Source of the DNA: Rhizobium leguminosarum
Lineage (GTDB): Bacteria; Pseudomonadota; Alphaproteobacteria; Rhizobiales; Rhizobiaceae
Length of the DNA stretch: 64,000 nucleotides
Direction of reading: 5' to 3'
NCBI RefSeq assembly: GCF_002953715.1
Contig: NZ_CP025012.1
Coordinates: forward strand, 4,637,001-4,701,000
In this document: positions 7,187 through 16,619 of the stretch, one piece after another
How positions within the stretch are numbered: position 1 is the first letter of the stretch
Layout of the letters: every line of letters begins with the position of its first letter
The notes under the pieces: model-generated
What the model saw: the letters and a program-made list of their open reading frames with translations, nothing else
What the model was told of the DNA's origin: nothing
Databases searched by the model: none
Position numbers and translations under genes: made by a program

Positions 7187-9940
7187 TTAGAGCGTGCGCG
7201 TGATATGCTCGACGCGGAAGCACTCGATGACGTCGCCGGCGCGCATGTCTTCGTAGTTTTCGAAGGCCATGCCGCATTCCTGACCCATCGGCACTTCGGA
7301 CACTTCGTCCTTGAAGCGCTTGAGCGTCTTGAGCTTGCCTTCGTGAACGACGACGTCGTTGCGGATGAGGCGGACGCCCGCACCACGTTCGACCTTGCCT
7401 TCGACGACACGGCAGCCTGCGACCTTGCCGACCTTGGTGATGTTGAACACCTCGAGAATCTCGGCATTGCCGATGAAGGTTTCGCGCCGCTCCGGAGACA
7501 GGAGGCCCGACATCGCTGCCTTCACGTCATCCACGAGGTCGTAGATGATGTTGTAGTAGCGGATTTCGATGCCTTCGCGCTCGGCGAACTGGCGTGCCTG
7601 CGTATTCGCACGAACATTGAAGCCGATAATGGCCGCGTTCGAGGCTTCGGCGAGCGAGATATCCGACTCGGTGATGCCGCCGGCGCCCGAATGGACGATG
7701 CGGGCGCGGACTTCGTCGGTGCCGAGCTTCTCCAGCGCGCCGGCAATCGCTTCGATCGAGCCCTGCACGTCACCCTTGATGACCAGCGGGAACTCCTTGA
7801 TGCCGACGCTCTGGCGCTGCATCATCATCTGTTCCAGCGAACCGCGCTGTCCCGACTGGCGGGCAGCCGCCTTGTCGCGGGCCAGACGCTGACGATATTC
7901 CGAGATTTCGCGGGCGCGGCTTTCGCTTTCGACGACGGCGAACTTGTCGCCGGCCTGCGGCGTGCCGGAAAGACCGAGAACCTCGACCGGCGTAGCCGGA
8001 CCGGCTTCCTTCACATGGTCGCCCTTGTCGGTGACGAGAGCACGCACGCGGCCCCAGACGTCGCCGGCGACGATGATCTGGCCCGGACGCAGCGTGCCCT
8101 TCTGGACGAGCACGGTCGCGACCGAACCACGGCCACGATCGAGCTGGGCTTCGATAACCGTTCCTTCCGCGGTCCGGTTCGCATTGGCCTTCAGATCGAG
8201 AATTTCCGCCTGCAGCAGGATCGCCTCGAGCAGCTTGTCGAGGTTCTTGCCGGTCTTGGCCGAAACCTCGACGTCAAGCACTTCACCGCCCATGGATTCC
8301 ACGAAGACTTCGTGCTGCAGCAGCTGGTTACGGACCTTCTGCGGATCAGCCTCGTGCTTGTCGACCTTGTTGATCGCCACGATGATCGGAACACCGGCCG
8401 CCTTGGCGTGGTTGATCGATTCGATCGTCTGCGGCATCACGCTGTCGTCGGCTGCGACGACCAGGATCGCGATATCGGTCGCCTGCGCACCGCGGGCACG
8501 CATTGCCGTGAAGGCAGCGTGGCCGGGCGTATCGATGAAGGTGATCTTCTGACCGTTCTGCTCCACCTGATAGGCGCCGATATGCTGCGTGATGCCACCG
8601 GCTTCGCCGGAGACCACGTTGGCATGGCGGATGGCGTCGAGCAGCGAGGTCTTGCCGTGGTCGACATGGCCCATGATGGTAACGACCGGCGGACGCGAAA
8701 CCAGTTCGCCATCATCGTCGGAGACGTTGAAGATGCCGAGTTCGACGTCGGATTCAGACACGCGCCTGACCGTATGGCCGAATTCGCCAGCGATGAGTTC
8801 GGCAAGGTCGGCGTCGATGACGTCGCCCGGCTTCATCATCTGGCCTTCCTTCATCAGGTACTTGATGACGTCGACGGCACGTTCGGACATGCGCTGCGAC
8901 AGTTCCTGAATGGTGATGGTCTCGGGCAGAACCACCTCGCGGGAGATCTTCTCGCGGGTTTCCTGCATCTGACCGCGGCGGAACTTCTCCTGCCGGCGAC
9001 GCATCGCCGAAAGCGAACGACCGCGGGCATTGTCCTCGCCGTCTACGTTGGCAGTGGTGATCGTCAACTTGCCGCGACGACGCTCTTCATCGGTCTTCGG
9101 ACGCGTGGTGACCGGCTTTGCGGGTTCCGGGCGAACGACGCGGCCACGGACCGGACCGCCGCGCGCTGCGCCACGATCGTCGTCTTCCTTTTCCTCGCGA
9201 CGGCCGCGAACGGCGCCGGGGACGGCAGCGCCGGGTGCCGGACGGGCAGCAGGTGCTCCAGCCGCATCGGCCCGGCGCGCGGCCGGTGCCGGCGATGCAG
9301 GCTGCGGCGGCCGTGGCGCGTCGGAGCGTGCTTCGGTCGGAGCCGGTTCTGCGACTGCGGGTTCTGCGACAGCGGGTGCCTCAGCCTGCCGGATAGCCTC
9401 TTCAGCGGCCCTGCGGGCAGCTTCTTCAGCTTCGGCGGCCTTGCGGATCACCTCTTCGGCGGCACGGCGCTTTTCTTCCTCGGCGCGGCGGATCGCATCC
9501 TGGGCGTCACGCGCCTGGGAGTCGGCAAGCGCGCGGCGGCGGGCGTCCATCTCTTCCGGCGACAGATGGTTCAGCACCACCGGGCGCGGACGATCATTCT
9601 GGCGCGGCGGCTGGTGAGACTGCTGCGGCGGACGCTGGTTCGTCTGGTTGTTGTTGCCCTGCTGAACCCGCGGAGCCGGCGTCGGCTGCTGCGGACGCGC
9701 CTGCACGGGTGCGGGCGCCGGTTCGGCTGCGCGGACGGGGGCCGCCGGAGCGACGGGCGTGATCGGCTTTTCATCTTCCGGGCGCATCGGGCGCCGCTTA
9801 CGGGTCTCGACGACGACCGCCTTGGTGCGACCTCGACCCATATCCTGGCGAACGGTGCCCTGGCTCATCCCCGATGGTTTCAGGGTGAGTGTCTTTTTGC
9901 CCGCTACGCTGATTGTCTTGTCGTCGTTACTATCGGTCAT
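7187..9940 (-). CDS. infB: Translation initiation factor IF-2
   Basis: The 917-residue GTPase brings fMet-tRNA to the 30S subunit and promotes subunit joining. Residues 1 to about 300 are a long Ala/Pro/Arg/Glu-rich low-complexity segment typical of alphaproteobacterial IF-2. The IF2 N-terminal module precedes the G domain, whose G1 motif GHVDHGKT is near residue 423. DTPGHAAF (G3), NKVDK (G4) and SAKTG (G5) follow, then domains II-IV. All GTPase motifs are intact. It lies in the rimP-nusA-ylxR-infB-rbfA-truB operon. The antisense strand carries a long open frame only because of codon bias. Confidence 0.97.
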   Translation of the reverse strand: MTDSNDDKTISVAGKKTLTLKPSGMSQGTVRQDMGRGRTKAVVVETRKRRPMRPEDEKPITPVAPAAPVRAAEPAPAPVQARPQQPTPAPRVQQGNNNQTNQRPPQQSHQPPRQNDRPRPVVLNHLSPEEMDARRRALADSQARDAQDAIRRAEEEKRRAAEEVIRKAAEAEEAARRAAEEAIRQAEAPAVAEPAVAEPAPTEARSDAPRPPQPASPAPAARRADAAGAPAARPAPGAAVPGAVRGRREEKEDDDRGAARGGPVRGRVVRPEPAKPVTTRPKTDEERRRGKLTITTANVDGEDNARGRSLSAMRRRQEKFRRGQMQETREKISREVVLPETITIQELSQRMSERAVDVIKYLMKEGQMMKPGDVIDADLAELIAGEFGHTVRRVSESDVELGIFNVSDDDGELVSRPPVVTIMGHVDHGKTSLLDAIRHANVVSGEAGGITQHIGAYQVEQNGQKITFIDTPGHAAFTAMRARGAQATDIAILVVAADDSVMPQTIESINHAKAAGVPIIVAINKVDKHEADPQKVRNQLLQHEVFVESMGGEVLDVEVSAKTGKNLDKLLEAILLQAEILDLKANANRTAEGTVIEAQLDRGRGSVATVLVQKGTLRPGQIIVAGDVWGRVRALVTDKGDHVKEAGPATPVEVLGLSGTPQAGDKFAVVESESRAREISEYRQRLARDKAAARQSGQRGSLEQMMMQRQSVGIKEFPLVIKGDVQGSIEAIAGALEKLGTDEVRARIVHSGAGGITESDISLAEASNAAIIGFNVRANTQARQFAEREGIEIRYYNIIYDLVDDVKAAMSGLLSPERRETFIGNAEILEVFNITKVGKVAGCRVVEGKVERGAGVRLIRNDVVVHEGKLKTLKRFKDEVSEVPMGQECGMAFENYEDMRAGDVIECFRVEHITRTL

Positions 9941-10040
9941 TCGTTCCCGTTCCTTCGGACAGGGAGCGATGACTAGATCAGACCCTGTCGTTCAATACTG
10001 TCGATCAATGAGTATGGACCGGCCGATGCCGGTGACCGCC

Positions 10041-10733
10041 TCATTGTTTTTGCCGGCCAGCGCCGCCCGCTGCCCGGGACTGACCGCCAATACGGTACTG
10101 TTCGAGCATCTTTGCGCGCTTCACTACACCTTCACCCGCCTGCCCTGCAAGCACTGCGGCATGGATAAAAGCATTCTGGCCCATCAGGCCTTCCATTTCG
10201 CTCTCCGAGAAGAGACGGAAGGAAGGTATCTCCTCCTCGGTCTCCATTCCGAGGTGCCAGGCCTTGCGGGCCTGGTCGATTTTCCGGACGCCGTCGTCCG
10301 CTGCACCAGTCGCGTGGAACACCGCAAGGGCTGCTCCGCTTCTGACCGCCGCATCCACTTTCGAGGAGCCGCTGACGAACTGGCCGGCTTTCCGCGCCAT
10401 GTTCATCATCTGCATCAGTTGCGCCGCGAGCAGCCGATCGACACTCGCGCCGAGATCGTCCGCCGCCTTTACATCTGTCTTCAGCGCGCGGGCGAAGAGC
10501 TTCTTCGCCACCGCCCTGTCGACCAGCGACCGGTCGATTTTCACCCAGCATCCGCGTCCCGGAAGCTCGCGCTTCAGATCGGCGACAACTGTTCCATCGG
10601 GAGCGGCGACGAAGCGGATCAGCTCTTCCGGCGATCCGCTTTCGCGCGTCACGATGCACATGCGTTCGTTCACGTCATAACCTGCAAGATCGTCGTCCTC
10701 GAGAGGAGCGTCCGGTTCATGCGCGGTCATCAT
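10041..10733 (-). CDS. RNA-binding protein, YlxR (DUF448) plus L7Ae-like domains
   Basis: The 230-residue protein joins an N-terminal YlxR/DUF448 domain (about residues 20-100) to an L7Ae/L30e-like domain (about 105-190). The YlxR part contains RMCIVTRESG and 'LPGRGCWVKIDRSLVD', close to the GRGxYxC type motif. The L7Ae part contains LLAAQLMQMMNMARKAGQFV and the alanine-rich core ALAVFHATGA. This fusion is usual in alphaproteobacteria and is found between nusA and infB, as here. Its start codon overlaps the nusA stop (ATGA), showing translational coupling. It probably acts in rRNA maturation or transcription; the exact role is not established by sequence. Confidence 0.88.
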   Translation of the reverse strand: MMTAHEPDAPLEDDDLAGYDVNERMCIVTRESGSPEELIRFVAAPDGTVVADLKRELPGRGCWVKIDRSLVDRAVAKKLFARALKTDVKAADDLGASVDRLLAAQLMQMMNMARKAGQFVSGSSKVDAAVRSGAALAVFHATGAADDGVRKIDQARKAWHLGMETEEEIPSFRLFSESEMEGLMGQNAFIHAAVLAGQAGEGVVKRAKMLEQYRIGGQSRAAGGAGRQKQ

Positions 10734-12331
10734 GCTTCTTGTTCGGCTTCGGTGACCTCTTCTTCGGTCCCCTTATCCAGGTCCTCTTGCGTGATCCAGC
10801 CGGCCGAAAGGCGGGCCTGGACGATCATCTGTTCTGCTTCGACGCGCGAGACGTCGAACTTCGAGAACAGACCCTCGAACTTCTTCGTTTCGCCGTTCTT
10901 GCGCTCCGACCAGCCGACGAGATCGTCGGCAGCGCAGCCGGCAAAGTCCTCGATCGTCTTGATGCCGTCTTCGCCGAGCGCCACCATCATCTGGGCGGTC
11001 ATGCCGTTGATTTCACGCAGTTCGTCCTGGACACCGAGCGCCTTGCGCTTCTCGTCCATCTCGGCTTCGAGACGCTCGAGGAATTCGCGGGCGCGCTGCT
11101 GGATTTCCTGCGCTGTCTCCTCGTCGAAACCGTCGATCGAAGAGATTTCGTCGAGATCGACATAAGCCAGTTCTTCAACCGCGGCAAAACCTTCCGAAGC
11201 CAGAACCTGGCCGACCATCTCGTCGACATCGAGCGAATCCATGAACAGGTTGGTGCGCTCGTTGAATTCCTTCTGGCGGCGTTCCGATTCCTCGGCCTCC
11301 GTCATGATGTCGATATCCCAGCCGGTCAGCTGCGAGGCGAGGCGCACGTTCTGGCCGCGGCGGCCGATCGCAAGCGACAGCTGCTCGTCGGGAACGACGA
11401 CTTCGATACGCTCGGCATCCTCATCGAGAACGACCTTGGCGACTTCGGCCGGCTGCAGGGCGTTGACGACGAACGTCGCCGGGTCCTGCGACCACGGAAT
11501 GATGTCGATCTTCTCGCCCTGGAGCTCGCCGACGACGGCCTGAACGCGCGAGCCGCGCATACCGACGCAGGCGCCGACCGGATCGATCGAGCTGTCGTTC
11601 GAGATCACCGCAATCTTGGCGCGCGAACCCGGATCGCGGGCGACAGACTTTACCTGGATGATGCCGTCGTAAATCTCCGGCACTTCCATGGTGAAGAGCT
11701 TCACCATGAACTGCGGATGCGTGCGCGACAGGAAGATCTGCGGACCGCGCTGCTCGCGACGGACATCATAGACATAGGCACGGACGCGGTCGCCATAGCG
11801 GACGTTTTCGCGCGGGATCATTTCGTCGCGGCGGATGATGCCTTCGCCACGGCCGAGATCGACGATGACGTTGCCGTATTCGACGCGCTTGACGGTACCG
11901 TTGACGATTTCGCCGACGCGATCCTTGAATTCGTCGAACTGGCGGTCGCGCTCGGCTTCGCGCACCTTCTGCACGATCACCTGCTTGGCCGACTGTGCGG
12001 CGATGCGGCCGAAATCCATCGGCGGCAGCGGATCGGCGATGAAGTCGCCGAGTGCGGCATCCGGGTTGCGGTCGCGGGCAAGCTCCAGCGGGATCTGCGT
12101 CGAATAATCCTCGGCCTTCTCGACGACTTCAAGCAGGCGCTGCAGACGGATTTCGCCGGTCTTCGGATTGATGTCGGCCCGGATGTTGGACTCGGTGCCG
12201 TAACGGGAGCGTGCCGCCTTCTGGATGGCATCGGCCATTGCGGCCAGCACGATCTCGCGGTCGATGACTTTTTCGCGCGCCACTGCATCTGCGATCTGCA
12301 GAAGTTCGAGCCGGTTCGCACTGACTGCCAT
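10730..12331 (-). CDS. nusA: Transcription termination/antitermination protein NusA
   Basis: The 533-residue protein binds RNA polymerase and nascent RNA, modulating pausing, termination and rRNA antitermination. In order it has NusN (to about residue 125), an S1 domain (about 135-200), KH1 and KH2 (about 230-345, with 'VGACVGMRGSRVQAVVGEL' and AIGRRGQNVRLAS), and two helix-hairpin-helix acidic repeats in the C-terminal 170 residues. Length and order are those of alphaproteobacterial NusA. It follows rimP and its stop overlaps the ylxR-like start. Confidence 0.97.
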   Translation of the reverse strand: MAVSANRLELLQIADAVAREKVIDREIVLAAMADAIQKAARSRYGTESNIRADINPKTGEIRLQRLLEVVEKAEDYSTQIPLELARDRNPDAALGDFIADPLPPMDFGRIAAQSAKQVIVQKVREAERDRQFDEFKDRVGEIVNGTVKRVEYGNVIVDLGRGEGIIRRDEMIPRENVRYGDRVRAYVYDVRREQRGPQIFLSRTHPQFMVKLFTMEVPEIYDGIIQVKSVARDPGSRAKIAVISNDSSIDPVGACVGMRGSRVQAVVGELQGEKIDIIPWSQDPATFVVNALQPAEVAKVVLDEDAERIEVVVPDEQLSLAIGRRGQNVRLASQLTGWDIDIMTEAEESERRQKEFNERTNLFMDSLDVDEMVGQVLASEGFAAVEELAYVDLDEISSIDGFDEETAQEIQQRAREFLERLEAEMDEKRKALGVQDELREINGMTAQMMVALGEDGIKTIEDFAGCAADDLVGWSERKNGETKKFEGLFSKFDVSRVEAEQMIVQARLSAGWITQEDLDKGTEEEVTEAEQEA

Positions 12332-12391
12332 TGTCTTGTTTCTCCGTCTTTACTCGCCGGGTTCCCGTCCCTAGAGCGGTCTGTTGATCGG

Positions 12392-12988
12392 TTATTCTTC
12401 GTCTTCTGCTTCGTTCTGGTTGGCGGCCTGGGCTTTCGCCAGCTTGTCGGCGCGCAACGCATCGCGGATCAGGTCGTCGGTCAGAATGAGCTTCGCATCG
12501 CTAAGCGCCGTGAAGGGAATGGTGACCTTCTGCTCTTCCCCATAGGCAACCTGGTCACGCTCGAGCGTGAAACCATCTGCGCCTGCTTCGACGATCTTGC
12601 CGCGGAAGCGCTTGCGATTGTCGATCAAGATCGACGTCTCGCATTTCACAAGGTGGCCCTGCCAGCGGACGAAATCGGATTTCCGCACCATCGGACGGTC
12701 GATGCCGGGCGAAGACACTTCCAGATGATACTCTTTATCGATCGGATCTTCCACATCGAGGACGGGAGAAATCGCCATCGAGACTTCTTCGCAATCCTGA
12801 ACCGACATCGTGCCGTTGTTGCGTTCGGCCATAACCTGCATCGTCGCGCCGTTCTGGTTCAGCATACGGACGCGGATAAGCCTAAAGCCGATGCCGACGA
12901 GAACGGGTTCGATGATATCGGCAAGACGCTGGTCGAGCCCGGTTTCAGTAATCAGCCGCGGCTCAAGTTCGTTGTCTGCGTTTGTCAT
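12392..12988 (-). CDS. rimP: Ribosome maturation factor RimP
   Basis: The 198-residue protein has the N-terminal alpha/beta domain and C-terminal SH3-like barrel of RimP, which is needed for 30S maturation. Signature segments are DCEEVSMAISPVLD and YHLEVSSPGIDRPM. The start MTNADNELEP at 12988 was chosen because similarity begins just after it; MKLRG at 13021 is an alternative and neither has a strong ribosome-binding site. It is the first gene of the nusA-infB operon. Its leader contains a promoter and an intrinsic-terminator-like hairpin, so expression is probably attenuated. Confidence 0.93.
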   Translation of the reverse strand: MTNADNELEPRLITETGLDQRLADIIEPVLVGIGFRLIRVRMLNQNGATMQVMAERNNGTMSVQDCEEVSMAISPVLDVEDPIDKEYHLEVSSPGIDRPMVRKSDFVRWQGHLVKCETSILIDNRKRFRGKIVEAGADGFTLERDQVAYGEEQKVTIPFTALSDAKLILTDDLIRDALRADKLAKAQAANQNEAEDEE

Positions 12989-13042
12989 GTCCGACAAGCG
13001 GTGCGCTCCTCGCAATTTCATGCTGTTTAAGCGATCGCGGTA

Positions 13043-13073
13043 ATAAAAAAGAGCGGGTCCTTGCGGCCCACTC
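13043..13073 (-). terminator. Terminator-like hairpin in the rimP leader (candidate attenuator)
   Basis: On the minus strand GAGTGGGCC-GCAA-GGACCCGCTC folds into a stem (one G-U pair and one mismatch) followed directly by six T residues. It lies about 25-50 nt after the predicted transcription start and 55 nt before the rimP ATG, with no gene upstream that it could terminate. It fits a leader attenuator. A rimP-leader RNA family is known from alphaproteobacteria. Confidence 0.7.
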
Positions 13074-13101
13074 TTCATCAAGCGATCAAGAATTTGAGAG
13101 G

Positions 13102-13130
13102 CATATAGTCGGGTTTTTCCGAAATTGCAA
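13102..13130 (-). promoter_or_regulatory. Sigma-70-type promoter of the rimP-nusA-infB operon
   Basis: Minus-strand TTGCAA (13125-13130), a 17-nt spacer and TATATG (13102-13107). Transcription would start near 13095, just upstream of the leader hairpin. Confidence 0.6.
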
Positions 13131-13243
13131 GGTCTGCGACCGATTCGGCCAATTCGCTTCCGGCGACGTGAACAGGCCTATGGCCGGCGCCGGTCTTGCG
13201 CATATATTGCCATTGGCGCGCAATAACAAAAGCGGGAGAAATC

Positions 13244-14875
13244 GTGGCCTACACTTCGTCGACATTGGCGCCTTTGCGGCACGATACCTACCGCACCATC
13301 TGGTTTGCGAGCCTTTCTTCGAATTTCGGCGGCCTGATTCAGGCGGTCGGCGCCGCCTGGATGATGACGACGATCACCGCCTCGGAGGACATGGTCGCGC
13401 TGGTGCAGACCTCGACGGCGCTGCCGATCATGCTGTTTTCGCTGATATCGGGCGCTCTGGCCGACAATTATGACCGCCGCCGGGTCATGCTGACGGCGCA
13501 GTGCATGATGCTCACCGTCTCGGCGCTGCTGACGGCCTCCGCCCTTCTCGGCTGGATCACGCCCTGGCTGCTGCTCTTCTTCACCTTCCTGATCGGTTGC
13601 GGCACCGCGCTCAACAATCCCTCCTGGCAGGCCTCGGTCGGCGACATGGTGCCGCGCGCCGATCTGCCGGCCGCGGTCACGCTGAACAGCATGGGTTTCA
13701 ACATCACCCGCAGCGTCGGCCCGGCAATCGGTGGCGTCATCGTCGCCGCTGCCGGCGCGGCCGCGGCCTTCGCAGTGAACACGCTGAGTTACCTCGCCTT
13801 GATCTATGCCCTGCTGCGCTGGCGGCCAGCCGCGCCCGTCTCGACCCTGCCGCGCGAGGCGCTCGGCAGCGCCATCTTCGCCGGCCTGCGTTATGTCTCG
13901 ATGTCGCCCAATCTCGAAAAGGTCCTCGTCAGAGGGCTGCTCTTCGGCATCGGCGCCAGCTCGATCCTGGCGCTGCTGCCGATCGTTGCCCTCGATCTCG
14001 TTGCCGGCGGGCCGCTGACCTATGGTTTCATGCTCGGCGCCTTCGGCATCGGCGCGATCGGCGGCGCGGTGCTGAATGCGAGGCTTCGCCAGGTGCTTTC
14101 CAGCGAGATGATCATCCGCCTCTCCTTTGCCGGCTTTGCACTGAGTGCTGTTATCGCCGCCTTCAGCCCGAGTGCCGTCCTCACCTCTGCCGGGCTGCTC
14201 GTCTCCGGCGCCTGCTGGGTCTCTGCACTTTCGCTCTTCAACACCATCGTCCAGCTTTCGACACCGCGCTGGGTGGTCGGCCGTGCGCTGTCGCTTTATC
14301 AGACCGTCACCTTCGGCGGCATCGCCGGCGGCAGCTGGCTGTGGGGCGTCGCCGCCGATCGCTATGGCGTTGCCGATGCGCTGCTGATGTCATCTGTCGT
14401 CATGCTGCTCGGCATCGCCATCGGCCTGCGTTTTTCGATGCCGGCCTTCGCCTCGCTCAATCTCGACCCGCTGAACCGCTTCACCGAGCCGGCCCTCAGT
14501 CTCGACATCACGCCGCGCAGCGGGCCGATCGTCATCCAGGTCGACTACGAGATTGCCGATGAGGACCTTGCCGAGTTCATGGAATTGATGGGCGAGCGCC
14601 GCCGTATCCGCATCCGCGACGGCGCCCGCAACTGGGCGCTGATGCGTGATCTCGAAAATCCCAGCCTCTGGACGGAAACCTACCATACGCCGACCTGGGT
14701 CGAATATATAAGACACAACCAGCGGCGCACGCAGGCCGATGCCGAAAACACCGACAGGCTTCGTGCGCTTCACCGCGGCGAAGGTCCGCTGCACGTCCAC
14801 CGCATGATCGAACGCCAGGCCATTCCGCCGGGTGACGACGTCTTCCACAAGGCGCCGATCGACCTGCATCATTGA
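13244..14875 (+). CDS. MFS exporter with C-terminal cytosolic domain (MFS_3 / EntS-like)
   Basis: The 543-residue protein has 12 predicted membrane segments in about residues 20-400 and a soluble C-terminal region of about 125 residues. The MFS signature DNYDRRRVML occurs in the loop between segments 2 and 3. The C-terminal part (PIVIQVDYEIADEDL, later WTETYHTPTWVEYIRHNQR) is the antibiotic-monooxygenase-like extension seen in the DUF894/MFS_3 group. Such proteins export siderophores or drugs; the substrate is unknown here. The GTG start at 13244 follows GGGAGAA; the longer frame adds 16 unrelated residues. The next gene, a GNAT enzyme, starts 23 nt after its stop. Confidence 0.85.
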   Translation: MAYTSSTLAPLRHDTYRTIWFASLSSNFGGLIQAVGAAWMMTTITASEDMVALVQTSTALPIMLFSLISGALADNYDRRRVMLTAQCMMLTVSALLTASALLGWITPWLLLFFTFLIGCGTALNNPSWQASVGDMVPRADLPAAVTLNSMGFNITRSVGPAIGGVIVAAAGAAAAFAVNTLSYLALIYALLRWRPAAPVSTLPREALGSAIFAGLRYVSMSPNLEKVLVRGLLFGIGASSILALLPIVALDLVAGGPLTYGFMLGAFGIGAIGGAVLNARLRQVLSSEMIIRLSFAGFALSAVIAAFSPSAVLTSAGLLVSGACWVSALSLFNTIVQLSTPRWVVGRALSLYQTVTFGGIAGGSWLWGVAADRYGVADALLMSSVVMLLGIAIGLRFSMPAFASLNLDPLNRFTEPALSLDITPRSGPIVIQVDYEIADEDLAEFMELMGERRRIRIRDGARNWALMRDLENPSLWTETYHTPTWVEYIRHNQRRTQADAENTDRLRALHRGEGPLHVHRMIERQAIPPGDDVFHKAPIDLHH

Positions 14876-14898
14876 GACCAGCTATGCAGAGGTCAGGC

Positions 14899-15354
14899 AT
14901 GTATAGATTCAGGCTCGCCCGTCCGTCCGATCTTGCCGCCATCGTCCGGCTTCTGGCCGATGACGATCTCGGCGGCACCAGGGAGATCGTTTCGGATCCC
15001 GTCGACGCGCGTTATCTCTCGGCCTTCGCGGCGATCGAGGCGGACGCCAATCAGCTTCTGGCCGTCGCAACCGATGCGGCCGATCGGGTCGTCGGCTGTC
15101 TGCAGCTGAGTTTTGTTCCCGGTCTTTCGAGGACGGGCATGTGGCGCGGCCAGATCGAAAGCGTGCGTGTCGCAACCGATCTTCGCGGCTCGGGCCTCGG
15201 CTCGCACTTCATCGAATGGGCGATCGCCCAATGCGCCGAGCGTGGCTGCGGCCTCGTGCAGCTGACATCGGACAAGACGCGGGGGGATGCGATCCGCTTC
15301 TACGAGAAGCTCGGTTTCGTCGCCAGCCATGAAGGTTTGAAACGCAATCTCTGA
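14899..15354 (+). CDS. GNAT-family N-acetyltransferase
   Basis: The 151-residue protein has a single GNAT domain: beta-strand FRLARPSDLAAIVRLLADDD, motif A 'VRVATDLRGSGLGSHFIEWA' with the acetyl-CoA loop RGSGLG, and C-terminal FYEKLGFVASHEG. It should acetylate a small amine or amino group in the cytoplasm; the substrate is not predictable. The start at 14899 is preceded by AGAGG at 6-nt spacing; in-frame ATG 14884 and TTG 14872 are alternatives. It follows the MFS exporter closely, so the two may be co-transcribed. It is convergent with the lytic transglycosylase gene. Confidence 0.85.
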   Translation: MYRFRLARPSDLAAIVRLLADDDLGGTREIVSDPVDARYLSAFAAIEADANQLLAVATDAADRVVGCLQLSFVPGLSRTGMWRGQIESVRVATDLRGSGLGSHFIEWAIAQCAERGCGLVQLTSDKTRGDAIRFYEKLGFVASHEGLKRNL

Positions 15355-15360
15355 AGCCGC

Positions 15361-16608
15361 CTACTTCAGCTTGCCCTTCATCGTCGCCTCGGGAAAGCAT
15401 GTCGGCTTCATGCCGTTCTTTGCCTGCCACTGGCCGATCGAACGCCGCGTCTTGTAGCCCGGCAGACCGTCGGAACCGCCGACATCGTAGCCCTGCCGTT
15501 CCAACGCCTTCTGCATGGCGGCGACATCCGAGCGCAGCATCTTGCCGACATCGCCCCATCTGCCCTGGAAGGCGCCGCCGTTATAGGCGATCCGGTCGGC
15601 AAGATTGCCGATATAGAGCGCGTAGAGATCGGAATTATTGTATTCCTTGATGATGTAGAAATTCGGGGTGACGATGAATTCCGGTCCGTCGCGGCCGGCC
15701 GGCACCAGCATCATGCCCTCAGCCTTCATCTCGCCGGAGGGAAAGCCCTTGCCGGAGATGCGGTCGATGCCGAGCGAGGCCCAGTGCGACAGCGGCTTTG
15801 CCAGATCGGGTCCCTCCTGTGCGCAGGAGACCGCCGCCGGTATCGACACCTCGAAGCCCCAGTCGCGGTCGCGCTGCCAGCCTTTCTTGACCAGGTAATT
15901 GGCGATCGAGGCGAGCGTATCGGGCACCGAGGTCCAGATATTGCGGTGACCGTCGCCATCGAAATCCACGGCATATTTTAGATAGCTGGTCGGCATGAAT
16001 TGCGGCTGGCCGAGTGCGCCCGCCCACGAACCCTTGAAGTTGGCAGGTGTGACGTCGCCGCCGTCGAGAATATGGAGTGCGGCCACCAGCTCGGTGCGGA
16101 ACATCTCCTTGCGCGTCGACATGAAGGCCTTGGTCGCCAGCACCTCGATCGCCGAATTCGGGATCTTCGCGGCGCCGAAGCCCGTCTCCCGGCCCCAGAT
16201 GGCAAGCACGATCGAGCCCGGTACGCCATAGGTCTTTTCGATCCGCTTCAGCGTCGAGCCATATTGGGCGGCAAAGCCGCGTCCCGTCGCGGCAAGCTTT
16301 TTCAGCTGATCCTCGTTGAAATAGGGAGCGGGCGAGGAAAATTCGGCCTGCGTCTGCTTCTGCTCCTTCGGCGGCGGGAAACCGGGCGGGGCAAGATCGG
16401 GCAAGTTCCAGTTCAGCGTGATGCCGGAGAAAGCGGCTTGAAAGACCTTCTCCGAAATGCCGTTCGCCTTCGCCTCCGGCCAGAGGTCGCTCTGCACCCA
16501 TTTTTCGAACTGCGCCTCGACATCGGCTTTCGAAGGGGCCGCGTAACAGGAGAGGGGCAGGAGAGCTGCCGCCAATGCGAGTGCGAATATCCCCGTGCTC
16601 TTCGGCAT
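15361..16608 (-). CDS. Lytic murein transglycosylase, MltB family
   Basis: The 415-residue secreted enzyme has a signal peptide (hydrophobic to LSCYA near residue 25). The cysteine is within the signal region, so a lipoprotein form is possible. It then has a catalytic transglycosylase domain with WGRETGFG (catalytic Glu) near residue 135, 'GALGQPQFMPTSYLKYAVD' and DGDGHRNIW, and a C-terminal peptidoglycan-binding domain (about 350-405). It cleaves glycan strands to 1,6-anhydro ends in the periplasm. The start at 16608 has AGGGG upstream; ATG 16623 would overlap the recR stop as ATGA. It is probably co-transcribed with recR. Confidence 0.88.
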   Translation of the reverse strand: MPKSTGIFALALAAALLPLSCYAAPSKADVEAQFEKWVQSDLWPEAKANGISEKVFQAAFSGITLNWNLPDLAPPGFPPPKEQKQTQAEFSSPAPYFNEDQLKKLAATGRGFAAQYGSTLKRIEKTYGVPGSIVLAIWGRETGFGAAKIPNSAIEVLATKAFMSTRKEMFRTELVAALHILDGGDVTPANFKGSWAGALGQPQFMPTSYLKYAVDFDGDGHRNIWTSVPDTLASIANYLVKKGWQRDRDWGFEVSIPAAVSCAQEGPDLAKPLSHWASLGIDRISGKGFPSGEMKAEGMMLVPAGRDGPEFIVTPNFYIIKEYNNSDLYALYIGNLADRIAYNGGAFQGRWGDVGKMLRSDVAAMQKALERQGYDVGGSDGLPGYKTRRSIGQWQAKNGMKPTCFPEATMKGKLK

Positions 16609-16619
16609 AGACAAACCCC

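Noticed and set aside
7127..9976. 949-codon open frame antisense to infB
   Set aside because: It mirrors infB codon bias, has no family similarity or ribosome-binding site, and infB is unmistakable on the other strand.
10739..13030. 763-codon open frame antisense to nusA and rimP
   Set aside because: Crosses two real genes and their spacer; composition is that of a shadow frame.
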